A stretch of 64,000 nt of DNA, taken from Caulobacteraceae bacterium UBA3198. Lineage in GTDB: Bacteria > Pseudomonadota > Alphaproteobacteria > Caulobacterales > Caulobacteraceae. The DNA lies in NCBI GenBank assembly GCA_002363865.1, contig DEWY01000010.1:1-64000 (forward strand), read 5' to 3'. Under the pieces are notes generated by a model. It did no database searches. It was not told the DNA's origin and saw only the letters and a list, made by a program, of their open reading frames with translations. The translations under genes and the position numbers were made by a program. Position 1 is the first letter of the stretch, and every line of letters starts with the position of its first letter. Positions 23,038 to 30,911 of the stretch are shown here, in pieces.

Positions 23038-25860
23038 TCAGCCTTCAGGCGGGGCCACCCCAGGCTCATCCGTCTTCAGAAACTCCGCCGTGGCCTCGAT
23101 GGCCTCGACCAGGCCCATGCGCTGGATCTCCACGCCCGGCGGCAGGCTGGAGAACAGACGCGTGGGCGCGGCCGCATCCAGCATGACGAAGACGCCCTTG
23201 TCGTCGGCCCGGCGGATCAGGCGGCCAAAGGCCTGGGCGATGCGGCCCCGGGCGATGGAGTCGTCATAGCCCTTGCCGCCGAAGCGGACCCGGCGGGCCT
23301 TGTGCAGGATGTCGGGACGCGGCCAGGGCACCCGGTCGAAGACCAGCAGGCGGAGCGACCGCCCCGGGACATCGACCCCATCGCGAACGGCGTCGGTGCC
23401 CAGCAGGCAGGCGTCCTCCTCGGCCCGGAAAATATCCACCAGGGCGCCGACCTCGAGCGCGTCCACATGCTGGGCGTAGAGGGCCAGGCCCTTGTCGGCC
23501 AGGGGGGCGGCGATGCGCTCATGCACCGCGCGCAGGCGGCGGATGGCGGTGAACAGGCCAAGGCCGCCGCCGCCGGCCGCCAGGAACAGCTCGCGCATGG
23601 CCGCGGCCACCTGGCGGGGATCATCCTTGCCCACATCGGTGACCACGAAGGCCCGGGCGTTGGCGGCGTAGTCGAAGGGCGAGGCGAGCTTCAGGGTCTT
23701 GGGGCGGTCGGGCAGGCGCGCGGCGCCGGTGCGCATTTCGGCGAGCGCAAAGGGATCATCCAGGCCCGGATCGGCCAGGGTGGCGCTGGTCACCAGCACC
23801 CCGTGGGCGGGCGCGATGACGGCGTTGGTCAGGGGTTCGGTGGGATCGACCCAGTGTCTGCGGCAGGCGGCGTCCACCACCCGGCCATAGAGGAAGGTGG
23901 CGTCGAACCAGTCGACGAAGTCCGGATCATCCTCGGCGTCCTCGTCGATGGCCCGCAGCATGGAGCGCCAGGCCGGGAGGGTCATCCGCGCCCGTCGATC
24001 CAGCCCCCGCAGGGCCCCTTCGATCCGCGCCCGCTCGCTGGGGCCCAGCGTCGCGGCCTCGGCGTCGAGCAAGTCCTCCAGGTGACGGGCCAGCGCCAGC
24101 AGGGGCGCTTCGATGCGGGCCAGCGCCGCAGCCGCCTCCCGGGCGGTGTCGCGCACCAGGTCCAGAGCCGGACGGGCCGCGCACTCCATGCCCACCTCCG
24201 ACGGGGCGGCCCGGGCGCGCAGCTGCTCCAGCACAGCCACCAGAAAGGACTCGATGGCGCCGATGGGGTTCACCTCGCCGGTGGCGGGCGCGATGCGGCC
24301 GGACCAGCCTTCACCCGGCAGGGCGGCGGCAGCGTGCAGGGCGGCCAGCAGGGCGCGCTTGGCCTCGTCGGCGTCGCCCAGCACGTCCATCAGCCGGGCC
24401 TCCAGCCCCCGTCCGCGGCGGCCGCGGCCCTCAGGTCCCCGCAGCCAGCGGCGTAGCTCGGCGGCCTCGGCGCCGGAGATGGCGGCGGAAAAGGCGCTGT
24501 CGGCGGCCTCGAACAGGTGGTGGCCCTCGTCGAACACCAGGCGCTTCAGATGCGCGGTCTCGCTATCGGCCTTGGATCCCCGCGCTGCGCGCGCGCCGTC
24601 GAAGGCCGCCTGGGTCAGGACCAGCGCATGGTTGGCGATCACCAGGTCGGCGCGCCGCGAGCCGCGGATGGCCTTTTCCACAAAGCACGTCCGGTAGTGC
24701 GGACAGCCGGCGTGAACGCACTCGCCGCGGCGATCCACCAGGTTGGCCGCCGAGGCCTGCATCGGCGTGGGCAGGCCAAACAGGGTCGGCAGCCAGGCCG
24801 GGAAATCGCCGCCGGTCATGTCCCCGTCTCGGCTGGCCCGAGCCCAGCGGGCCGCCAGGGTCAGGCCCACCAGATCGCCATTGCCCAGCTGGGCGGCGTT
24901 GACCGCGTCCTGCAGGTTCAGGAGGCAGAGATAGTTCTCCCGCCCTTTTCGGACCACGGCCTTGCGGGCGCGGGTCTTTTCGTCGGGATAGATGGCGTGA
25001 CTCTCGCGCTCGATCTGCCGCTGCAGGGCGCGGGTATAGGTCGAGACCCAGACCGCCGGCCCATTGGCCTCGGCCCACAGGGAGGCCGGCGCCAGATAGC
25101 CCATGGTCTTGCCGATGCCGGTGCCGGCCTCGGCCAGCATCATCCGCGGCTCGCCCTCCTTGTCCCTCGGCTGGAACGCGTAGGCGGCCTCGGACGCGAA
25201 CTCCGCCTGGGACGGACGGGCCTCATCCAGGCCCGCGCGGTGCAGCAGCTCCGACAGGCGCTGGGCCGCCTCAGGGCCTGCGATGGGGCGCGAACCCGCC
25301 TCGCCGGGCGGCGCCTGATCCTCCCATTCGGCAATGCGGCTCCAGACGTCGAGGCCTGAGCCGCGAAAGGCGTTGCCCACCGGGGCTGAGCGCAGGGCGC
25401 TGATCACCGCCGCCCCCCAGGCCCAGCCGCCCCGGGCCAGGGTCTCGGCCTGGGCCAGCGCCTCTTCCCGATTGGGCTGCGGCGTGCGCGCCAGTTCCTC
25501 CAGGAGCAGCAGGCAGGCCTGGCGCAGGGCGCGGGCCTGGGCCGGCGCGCCCTTGGGCTCGGGCAGGCCGAGCGTCTGGGCCAGTCCCGCGGCCGAGGGC
25601 GCGCAGAATTTGGCCGGCCGGACGAAGGCGAACAGCTCCAGGGCGTCGAAGGTCCGCGGGCTCCGCTGCGGCGGATGCAGGGCCAGCCGCCGAGCGGTCA
25701 TGGCCGCATGGGCCACCAGGACCGGGCCGCGCTCGAACAGGTCGCGAGCGTCAGGCGCGCGCAGAGATTCGGCCCGCTCGGCGTCGGCCGCGCCGGCGCG
25801 GGGTCCCGGCAGGACCACCAGGGCAGGCGCCAGATCAAGGGCGGGAGAAAGCGCGTTCAC
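23038..25860 (-). CDS. DinG-like ATP-dependent DNA helicase with iron-sulphur cluster
   Basis: 940 residues from a GTG at 25860 with AGGAG upstream. Superfamily 2, XPD/DinG type: Walker A AEAGTGIGKT (243-252), four cysteines for a 4Fe-4S cluster (YLCLLN, then CVHAGCPHYRTCF), DEGH box (VFDEGHHLFEAA), STDGVDV-like region (LLGTDAVRDGVDVPG) and motif VI (QAFGRLIRR). DinG helicases unwind forked DNA and RNA-DNA hybrids 5'-3'. The first 200 residues contain VLVAHAAMTARRLAL, FDALELFAFVRP and AGLAQTLGLPEP, which line up with a DnaQ-like exonuclease without its acidic catalytic residues (inference). It diverges from the Lhr-type helicase with a 62-base gap. Confidence 0.92.
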   Translation of the reverse strand: MNALSPALDLAPALVVLPGPRAGAADAERAESLRAPDARDLFERGPVLVAHAAMTARRLALHPPQRSPRTFDALELFAFVRPAKFCAPSAAGLAQTLGLPEPKGAPAQARALRQACLLLLEELARTPQPNREEALAQAETLARGGWAWGAAVISALRSAPVGNAFRGSGLDVWSRIAEWEDQAPPGEAGSRPIAGPEAAQRLSELLHRAGLDEARPSQAEFASEAAYAFQPRDKEGEPRMMLAEAGTGIGKTMGYLAPASLWAEANGPAVWVSTYTRALQRQIERESHAIYPDEKTRARKAVVRKGRENYLCLLNLQDAVNAAQLGNGDLVGLTLAARWARASRDGDMTGGDFPAWLPTLFGLPTPMQASAANLVDRRGECVHAGCPHYRTCFVEKAIRGSRRADLVIANHALVLTQAAFDGARAARGSKADSETAHLKRLVFDEGHHLFEAADSAFSAAISGAEAAELRRWLRGPEGRGRRGRGLEARLMDVLGDADEAKRALLAALHAAAALPGEGWSGRIAPATGEVNPIGAIESFLVAVLEQLRARAAPSEVGMECAARPALDLVRDTAREAAAALARIEAPLLALARHLEDLLDAEAATLGPSERARIEGALRGLDRRARMTLPAWRSMLRAIDEDAEDDPDFVDWFDATFLYGRVVDAACRRHWVDPTEPLTNAVIAPAHGVLVTSATLADPGLDDPFALAEMRTGAARLPDRPKTLKLASPFDYAANARAFVVTDVGKDDPRQVAAAMRELFLAAGGGGLGLFTAIRRLRAVHERIAAPLADKGLALYAQHVDALEVGALVDIFRAEEDACLLGTDAVRDGVDVPGRSLRLLVFDRVPWPRPDILHKARRVRFGGKGYDDSIARGRIAQAFGRLIRRADDKGVFVMLDAAAPTRLFSSLPPGVEIQRMGLVEAIEATAEFLKTDEPGVAPPEG

Positions 25861-25922
25861 GGCTGCGACTCCTAGCCGGATTTGCCGTGAAACGGAACGG
25901 GAACATGCTATGAGACGGACCG

Positions 25923-28400
25923 ATGGCCGAAGACGCCGCCCTCCCCGCAGACCTGTTGCCGGCCGCCTTCGCCGACTGGTTCGCCACGCGCGGCTGGGCG
26001 CCCCGGGCCCATCAGCTGGAGATGGTGGCTCGCGCCAGGGCCGGCCGTGACGCCCTGCTGATCGCGCCCACCGGCGGCGGCAAGACCCTGGCCGGTTTCC
26101 TGCCCAGCCTGATCGAGCTTGCGCAGCGGCCGCCGGCCAACACGCCGCGGGGCATTCACACCCTCTATATCTCGCCGCTGAAGGCCCTGGCCGTGGATGT
26201 GGAGCGCAACCTGGCCACGCCGATCCGCGAGATGGGCCTCTCCATCGTGGCGGAATCCCGCACCGGCGACACCGGCGCGGCGCGCCGCCAGCGCCAGCGG
26301 GTCAAGCCGCCGGACATCCTGCTGACCACACCGGAACAACTGGCCCTGTTCTGCGCCTGGGAAGGGGCGCGGGCCTATTTCGAGGACCTCTCCTGCATCA
26401 TCCTCGATGAGATCCACACCCTGCATTCGACCAAGCGGGGCGACCTGCTGGCGCTCGACATCGCCCGCCTGCAGACCTTCAGCCCCAGCCTGCGGCGGGT
26501 GGGCCTGTCGGCGACGGTGGACGATCCCGACGTCATCCGCCGGTGGATGGGCTTTCACCCCGGCGGGGGCGACAGCGCGCCGCCGGCGGTCGATCTGGTG
26601 CTGGGGCCGGCCGGCACGCCGCCCATCGTCGAGGTGCTGCTGTCCGAAGGCCGGGTGCCATGGGCGGGCCACACCGCCCAGCACGCCATGGCCGAGGTCT
26701 ATGAGGTCATCAAGAAGGCCCGTACGGCGCTGGTTTTCGTCAACACCCGTTTCCAGGCCGAGTTCGCCTTCCAGGAGCTCTGGCGGCTGAACGAGGACGC
26801 CCTGCCCATCGCCCTGCACCACGGCTCGCTCGCCGCCGAGCAGCGCCGCAAAGTGGAGGCGGCCATGGCCCGGGGGGAGCTGCGAGCGGTGGTCTGCACC
26901 TCCACCCTCGACCTCGGGATCGACTGGGGAGATGTGGACCTGGTCATCCAGCTCGCCTCCCCCAAGGGCGCCTCGCGCATGGTGCAGCGGATCGGCCGGG
27001 CCAATCACCGGATGGACGAGGCCAGCCGCGCCCTGTTCGTGCCGGCCAACCGCTTCGAGATGCTGGAGTGCCAGGCCGCCCGGGAGGCCATCGCCGAGAA
27101 CCGCTTCGATGGCGATCCGCCGCGGGTCGGCGCATTGGACATCCTGGCCCAGCACGTCATGGGCTGCGCCTGCTCCGAGCCCTTCGACGCGCTGGCCCTC
27201 TTCGACGAGATCCGCACCTCAGGTCCCTATCGGGGGCTGGCCTGGGAGGACTTCGAGCAGGTGGTCGATTTCGTCTCCACCGGCGGCTACGCGCTTAGGG
27301 CCTATGACCGGTTCCGCCGGATCGTGAAGGGCCAGGACGGCCTTTGGCGGGCGCGCAACGCCGACACCATCCTGCGCCATCGCCTGAACGTCGGCGCCAT
27401 CCTTTCGCCCGCCGTGCTCAGTGTCCGGATCGCTGGCCGTGGGGGCCGCGCCGGCCGCAAGGTGGGCGAGGTGGAGGAAGGCTATCTGGAGGCCCTGGAG
27501 CCTGGCGACACCTTCATCTTCGCCGGCCAGATCTGGCGGCTGGTGGGGGTCACGGCGCTGGACGTGCTGGTCACGCCGGCGCCGGCCAGCGATCCCAAGC
27601 TGCCCTCCTGGGGCGGCTCGAAATTCGCCCTCTCCACCTTCCTCGCCAAGCGGGTCCGCGAGCTGATGTTCGACCAAAGCCACTGGTCGGTGCTGCCCGG
27701 CGACGTGCGCGAATGGCTGAAGCTGCAGCGGGACCGCTCGCTGATCCCCGCCGAGGACGAGATGCTGGTGGAGACCTTTCCCCGGGGCAAACGCCACTTC
27801 ATGGTCTGCTACCCCTTCGAGGGCAGGCTCGCCCACACCACGCTGGCCATGCTGATGACAAGGCGTCTGGAGCGGATGGGCGCAGCCCCCTTAGGCTTCG
27901 TCTGCAACGACTATGCGCTGGCGGTCTGGTCGCTCAATCCCATGGACGGGGTCGATCTGGACGCCCTGTTCGCCCAGGACATGCTGGGGGACGATCTCGA
28001 GGACTGGCTGGCCGAGAGCTACATGATGAAGCGGTCCTTCAAGGGCTGCGCCATCCTGGCCGGCCTGATCGAGCGGCGGTTCCCCGGCGCGGAGAAGTCC
28101 GGGCGGCAGGTCACCTTCTCGGCCGACCTCGTCTACGATGTCCTGCGCCGGCACGAGCCCGATCACCTGTTGTTGCGCTGCGCCCGCGACGATGCGGCCA
28201 CCGGCCTTATCGACGTGGCCCGGGTTGGCCATATGCTGGCCCGTATCCAGGGCAAGATTCGCCATGCCGTCCTCGACCACCTCTCGCCCTTTTCGGTCCC
28301 CATGCTGTTGGAGATCGGCAAGGAGCGGGTGCCCGGCGCAGCCGGCGAGATGATCCTGGCCGAAGCCGCCGAAGACCTGATCGCCGAAGCCAGCTCATGA
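25923..28400 (+). CDS. Ligase-associated DNA damage response DEXH helicase (Lhr family)
   Basis: 825 residues. Walker A APTGGGKT (about 48-55), LYISPLKALAVDVERN, LLTTPEQLAL, DEIH box LDEIHTLHS, LSATVDDPDVI, then the second RecA domain (VFVNTRFQAEF, CTSTLDLGIDWG, QRIGRANHR) and the long Lhr-specific C-terminal region with winged-helix and beta-barrel parts. This branch (Lhr-C2) is known from clusters with an ATP-dependent DNA ligase, an MBL-fold exonuclease and PdeM, forming a single-strand break or damage response system. Here only the PdeM partner follows, overlapping by four bases (ATGA). It is divergent from the DinG-like gene, making a repair-helicase pair. Confidence 0.93.
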   Translation: MAEDAALPADLLPAAFADWFATRGWAPRAHQLEMVARARAGRDALLIAPTGGGKTLAGFLPSLIELAQRPPANTPRGIHTLYISPLKALAVDVERNLATPIREMGLSIVAESRTGDTGAARRQRQRVKPPDILLTTPEQLALFCAWEGARAYFEDLSCIILDEIHTLHSTKRGDLLALDIARLQTFSPSLRRVGLSATVDDPDVIRRWMGFHPGGGDSAPPAVDLVLGPAGTPPIVEVLLSEGRVPWAGHTAQHAMAEVYEVIKKARTALVFVNTRFQAEFAFQELWRLNEDALPIALHHGSLAAEQRRKVEAAMARGELRAVVCTSTLDLGIDWGDVDLVIQLASPKGASRMVQRIGRANHRMDEASRALFVPANRFEMLECQAAREAIAENRFDGDPPRVGALDILAQHVMGCACSEPFDALALFDEIRTSGPYRGLAWEDFEQVVDFVSTGGYALRAYDRFRRIVKGQDGLWRARNADTILRHRLNVGAILSPAVLSVRIAGRGGRAGRKVGEVEEGYLEALEPGDTFIFAGQIWRLVGVTALDVLVTPAPASDPKLPSWGGSKFALSTFLAKRVRELMFDQSHWSVLPGDVREWLKLQRDRSLIPAEDEMLVETFPRGKRHFMVCYPFEGRLAHTTLAMLMTRRLERMGAAPLGFVCNDYALAVWSLNPMDGVDLDALFAQDMLGDDLEDWLAESYMMKRSFKGCAILAGLIERRFPGAEKSGRQVTFSADLVYDVLRRHEPDHLLLRCARDDAATGLIDVARVGHMLARIQGKIRHAVLDHLSPFSVPMLLEIGKERVPGAAGEMILAEAAEDLIAEASS

Positions 28401-29134
28401 CCGCCCTCGCCCGCACGCCCGCCCCTGCCCCTTACGCCTTCGCCCAGAGCCCGTGCGGCGGGCTGGAGATGGAGATCATGGGCGCGGCCCTGCGCATGCG
28501 GGCGTCTGGCGCCCTGTTCGATCTTGCGCACCAAGCTTTGATCGTCGCCGACCTGCACTTTGAGAAGGGCTCGGCCTACGGCATGCGCGGCCAGTTCCTG
28601 CCGCCCTATGACACCCGCGACACCCTCGATCGCCTGGAGGCCGAGGTGGCGGCCCTTGAGCCGCGGGTGGTGATCTTCCTGGGCGACAGTTTCCACGACG
28701 GCCGGGCCGAGGATCGCCTGTCGCCGGACGACGCTGAAAGGCTGGTGGCGCTGGCGCAGGGCCGCACCCTGATCTGGCTAGTGGGAAACCACGACGCCGA
28801 CGGCCCCCGCCGCCTGCCCGGTCAGGTGGTCGACACCATGACCCTGGGACCGCTCATCCTGCGTCACGAGCCTGAGCCCGGCGAACAGCCCGGCGAGCTG
28901 TCGGGCCACCTGCATCCCTGCGCCCGGGTGAGTTCCGGCCGCGGCACGGTGCGCCGACGCTGCTTCGCCACGGACGGAACGCGGATGATCCTGCCCGCTT
29001 TCGGGGCCTATGCCGGCGGCTTGAATCTGAAGGATGCGGCCTTCGCCGGCCTGTTTGGCCGCCCGCCCCTGGCCGGCGCCCTGGGGCGCGACCGGGTGCA
29101 TGCGGTGGGCTGGCGTTCGCTGACGAGCGACTGA
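28397..29134 (+). CDS. pdeM: Ligase-associated DNA damage response endonuclease PdeM
   Basis: 245 residues, starting inside the helicase stop (ATGA). Calcineurin-like phosphoesterase: metal ligands in IVADLHFEKG (DxH), VIFLGDSFHDGRAE (GDxFHD), WLVGNHD (GNHD), and LSGHLHPCARV (GHLHP). The PdeM family is the nuclease/phosphodiesterase member of the ligase-associated repair cluster and usually lies immediately after the Lhr-type helicase. The ligase and exonuclease members are absent from this window. The gene converges on the TIGR02186 gene with only 6 bases between stops. Confidence 0.92.
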   Translation: MTALARTPAPAPYAFAQSPCGGLEMEIMGAALRMRASGALFDLAHQALIVADLHFEKGSAYGMRGQFLPPYDTRDTLDRLEAEVAALEPRVVIFLGDSFHDGRAEDRLSPDDAERLVALAQGRTLIWLVGNHDADGPRRLPGQVVDTMTLGPLILRHEPEPGEQPGELSGHLHPCARVSSGRGTVRRRCFATDGTRMILPAFGAYAGGLNLKDAAFAGLFGRPPLAGALGRDRVHAVGWRSLTSD

Positions 29135-29140
29135 TCAGGC

Positions 29141-29923
29141 CTAGCGCCGGCGGAAGACCACCGAGGCCAGCCAGCCCGAGGTCAGCGCGATGATCACCGA
29201 GACGATGCCGTAGAGCCAGGGCCGCTCATTGGCGAACAGGAAGAGCCAGCGCTCCAGGCCCGCCTTCTCCACCGTGATGGTTCGAGCCCGGCGGGAGACC
29301 GCCTCCCCGTCCTGGAACAGGATGATCTCGGTCTGGTACTCGCCGATGGGCGCCGAGGTGGGCAGGTCGATCTCCGCGCGGAACAGACCCCGGTCCACAA
29401 ACCGCACGCCATCATGGTCGGTGGCGTAGAGGTTGGCCTTTTCCTTCAGGCGGATGACCGCCCGGCGCCATTCGAGATAGTCGCCGCCCAGGCGGCTGAC
29501 CACCACGTCGCGCACCCCGTAGCGGGTCTCGATCCGCTCCTCCTCCGGCGCGTTCATCGGCAGGTGGTCGATGCCGGCGCCGAGCCTGCGCAGGGTGGAG
29601 AAGCTGGCGATCTCGGTGAGCGGACGCGAGGAGGCGGCCATGTAGAAGCCCGGCGCGCCCTCGAACACCACAGGCCTGGAATTGACCCACAGGCCCGCCA
29701 CCCGGACCTTGCGCGCGATGCGGATCGGCTGGTCAGGACCGCGGACGATGACCACCACGTCAGACGGCCGCGTCTCCGGATCAAACACCGCCCCATAGAG
29801 CACGATCTGCGCCCCGGAAAAGGCCGAGGTCACCCGCACATTGGCGTCGGTCAGGGCCGCCGACACGCTGGGGCCGGGCTCAGGCGCGACAATGGCGGGC
29901 GGCGGCAGGGCGGGTGTGACCAT
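29141..29923 (-). CDS. TIGR02186 family membrane-anchored protein
   Basis: 260 residues. A beta-rich extracytoplasmic domain (VRVTSAFSGAQIVLYGAVFDP near 32, VVIVRGPDQPIRIARKVRVAGLWVN near 55) followed by a C-terminal helix (PWLYGIVSVIIALTSGWLASVVF, about 235-257) and an RRR tail. This matches the TIGR02186 family, conserved in alphaproteobacteria and paired with a TauE/SafE exporter. Its start overlaps the exporter stop by one base (TAATG). The N-terminus here reads MVTPALPPPAIVAPEPG without an obvious signal peptide, so the true export signal may be weak or the start slightly upstream. Function unknown; a periplasmic accessory to the transporter is plausible. Confidence 0.85.
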   Translation of the reverse strand: MVTPALPPPAIVAPEPGPSVSAALTDANVRVTSAFSGAQIVLYGAVFDPETRPSDVVVIVRGPDQPIRIARKVRVAGLWVNSRPVVFEGAPGFYMAASSRPLTEIASFSTLRRLGAGIDHLPMNAPEEERIETRYGVRDVVVSRLGGDYLEWRRAVIRLKEKANLYATDHDGVRFVDRGLFRAEIDLPTSAPIGEYQTEIILFQDGEAVSRRARTITVEKAGLERWLFLFANERPWLYGIVSVIIALTSGWLASVVFRRR

Positions 29924-30843
29924 TACTTGCCGCTCCCCACCAGGATGAAGGGATCTTCGGGCGTGATGAACAGCACCAGCCCCATCTGCAGCCCCATGAT
30001 CAGCACGATCAGGCCCAGCAAGGCGCGCAGCTCCTCGGCCCGGAACCGCGACGAGGCCCGGGCCCCGAACTGGGCGCCCAGCACCCCGCCGAGTAGCAGC
30101 AGGGTGGCCAGGACGATGTCCACCGACTGGTTGCGTCCAGCCTGCAGGATGCTGGCCAGCGAGGTGGTGATGATGATCTGGAACAGGCTGGTGCCCACCA
30201 CCACGCCGGCGGGCATGCGCAGGATATAGACCATGGCCGGGACTAGGATGAAGCCGCCGCCGACCCCCATGATGGCCGACAGAATACCGACGAAAATGCC
30301 CAGAATTATGGGCGGAATGACGCTGATATAGAGCCTGGAGCGCGGAAATCGGACCTTCAACGGCAGGCCATAGAGCCAGACCGGCCGTCGGTCCCGGCGC
30401 TTGGGCGGGGCCTGGCCCCGGCGCTGGCGCAGCACCGAGCCCACCGACTCCACCAGCATCAGCCCCCCGATGAGGCCCAGGAAGATCAGATAGGACAGCG
30501 AGACCACCAGGTCGGCCTGACCCAGAAGGCGCAGCCAGCGGAACACCTCCACGCCCACCAGCGCGCCCACCGCGCCGCCGGCCGCCAGCACCCCGCCCAT
30601 GCGGAAATCCACCTGCCGCTTGCGACTGTAGGAGATGACGCTGGAGGCCGAGGAGGCGGCCACGTGATTAGCTTCGCTGGCCACCGCGACCACGGGGGGA
30701 ATGCCCATCCACAGGAGGATCGGGGTCATCAGGAAACCGCCGCCGATCCCGAACAGGCCGGAGATGAACCCTACCACCGCCCCGAGCAGCACGAGCACCC
30801 CGGCGTTCACCGAGACCTCTGCTATGGGCAGGTAGATGTCCAC
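29923..30843 (-). CDS. TauE/SafE-family sulfite/organosulfur exporter
   Basis: 306 residues with about eight helices, from a GTG at 30843. The two family repeats are visible: GAVVGFISGLFGIGGGFLMTPIL near 21-43 and GIFVGILSAIMGVGGGFILVPAMV near 180-203, each with the conserved GxGGG. TauE/SafE proteins move sulfite, sulfoacetate or related anions. A basic cytoplasmic loop (RQRRGQAPPKRRDRR) lies between the halves. It forms a coupled two-gene unit with the TIGR02186 gene. The substrate cannot be deduced. Confidence 0.92.
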   Translation of the reverse strand: MDIYLPIAEVSVNAGVLVLLGAVVGFISGLFGIGGGFLMTPILLWMGIPPVVAVASEANHVAASSASSVISYSRKRQVDFRMGGVLAAGGAVGALVGVEVFRWLRLLGQADLVVSLSYLIFLGLIGGLMLVESVGSVLRQRRGQAPPKRRDRRPVWLYGLPLKVRFPRSRLYISVIPPIILGIFVGILSAIMGVGGGFILVPAMVYILRMPAGVVVGTSLFQIIITTSLASILQAGRNQSVDIVLATLLLLGGVLGAQFGARASSRFRAEELRALLGLIVLIMGLQMGLVLFITPEDPFILVGSGK

Positions 30844-30911
30844 GCCTTCAGCGCCTCACAGAATCTGGGGACGCCGGATGGCGTCCATGCGGTCGGCCCG
30901 CCCCTGGCCGA

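Noticed and set aside
25895..25904. GAAC-GG-GAAC between the divergent repair helicases, considered as a LexA (SOS) box
   Set aside because: The alphaproteobacterial LexA site needs 7 bases between the GAAC/GTTC halves; here there are only 2.
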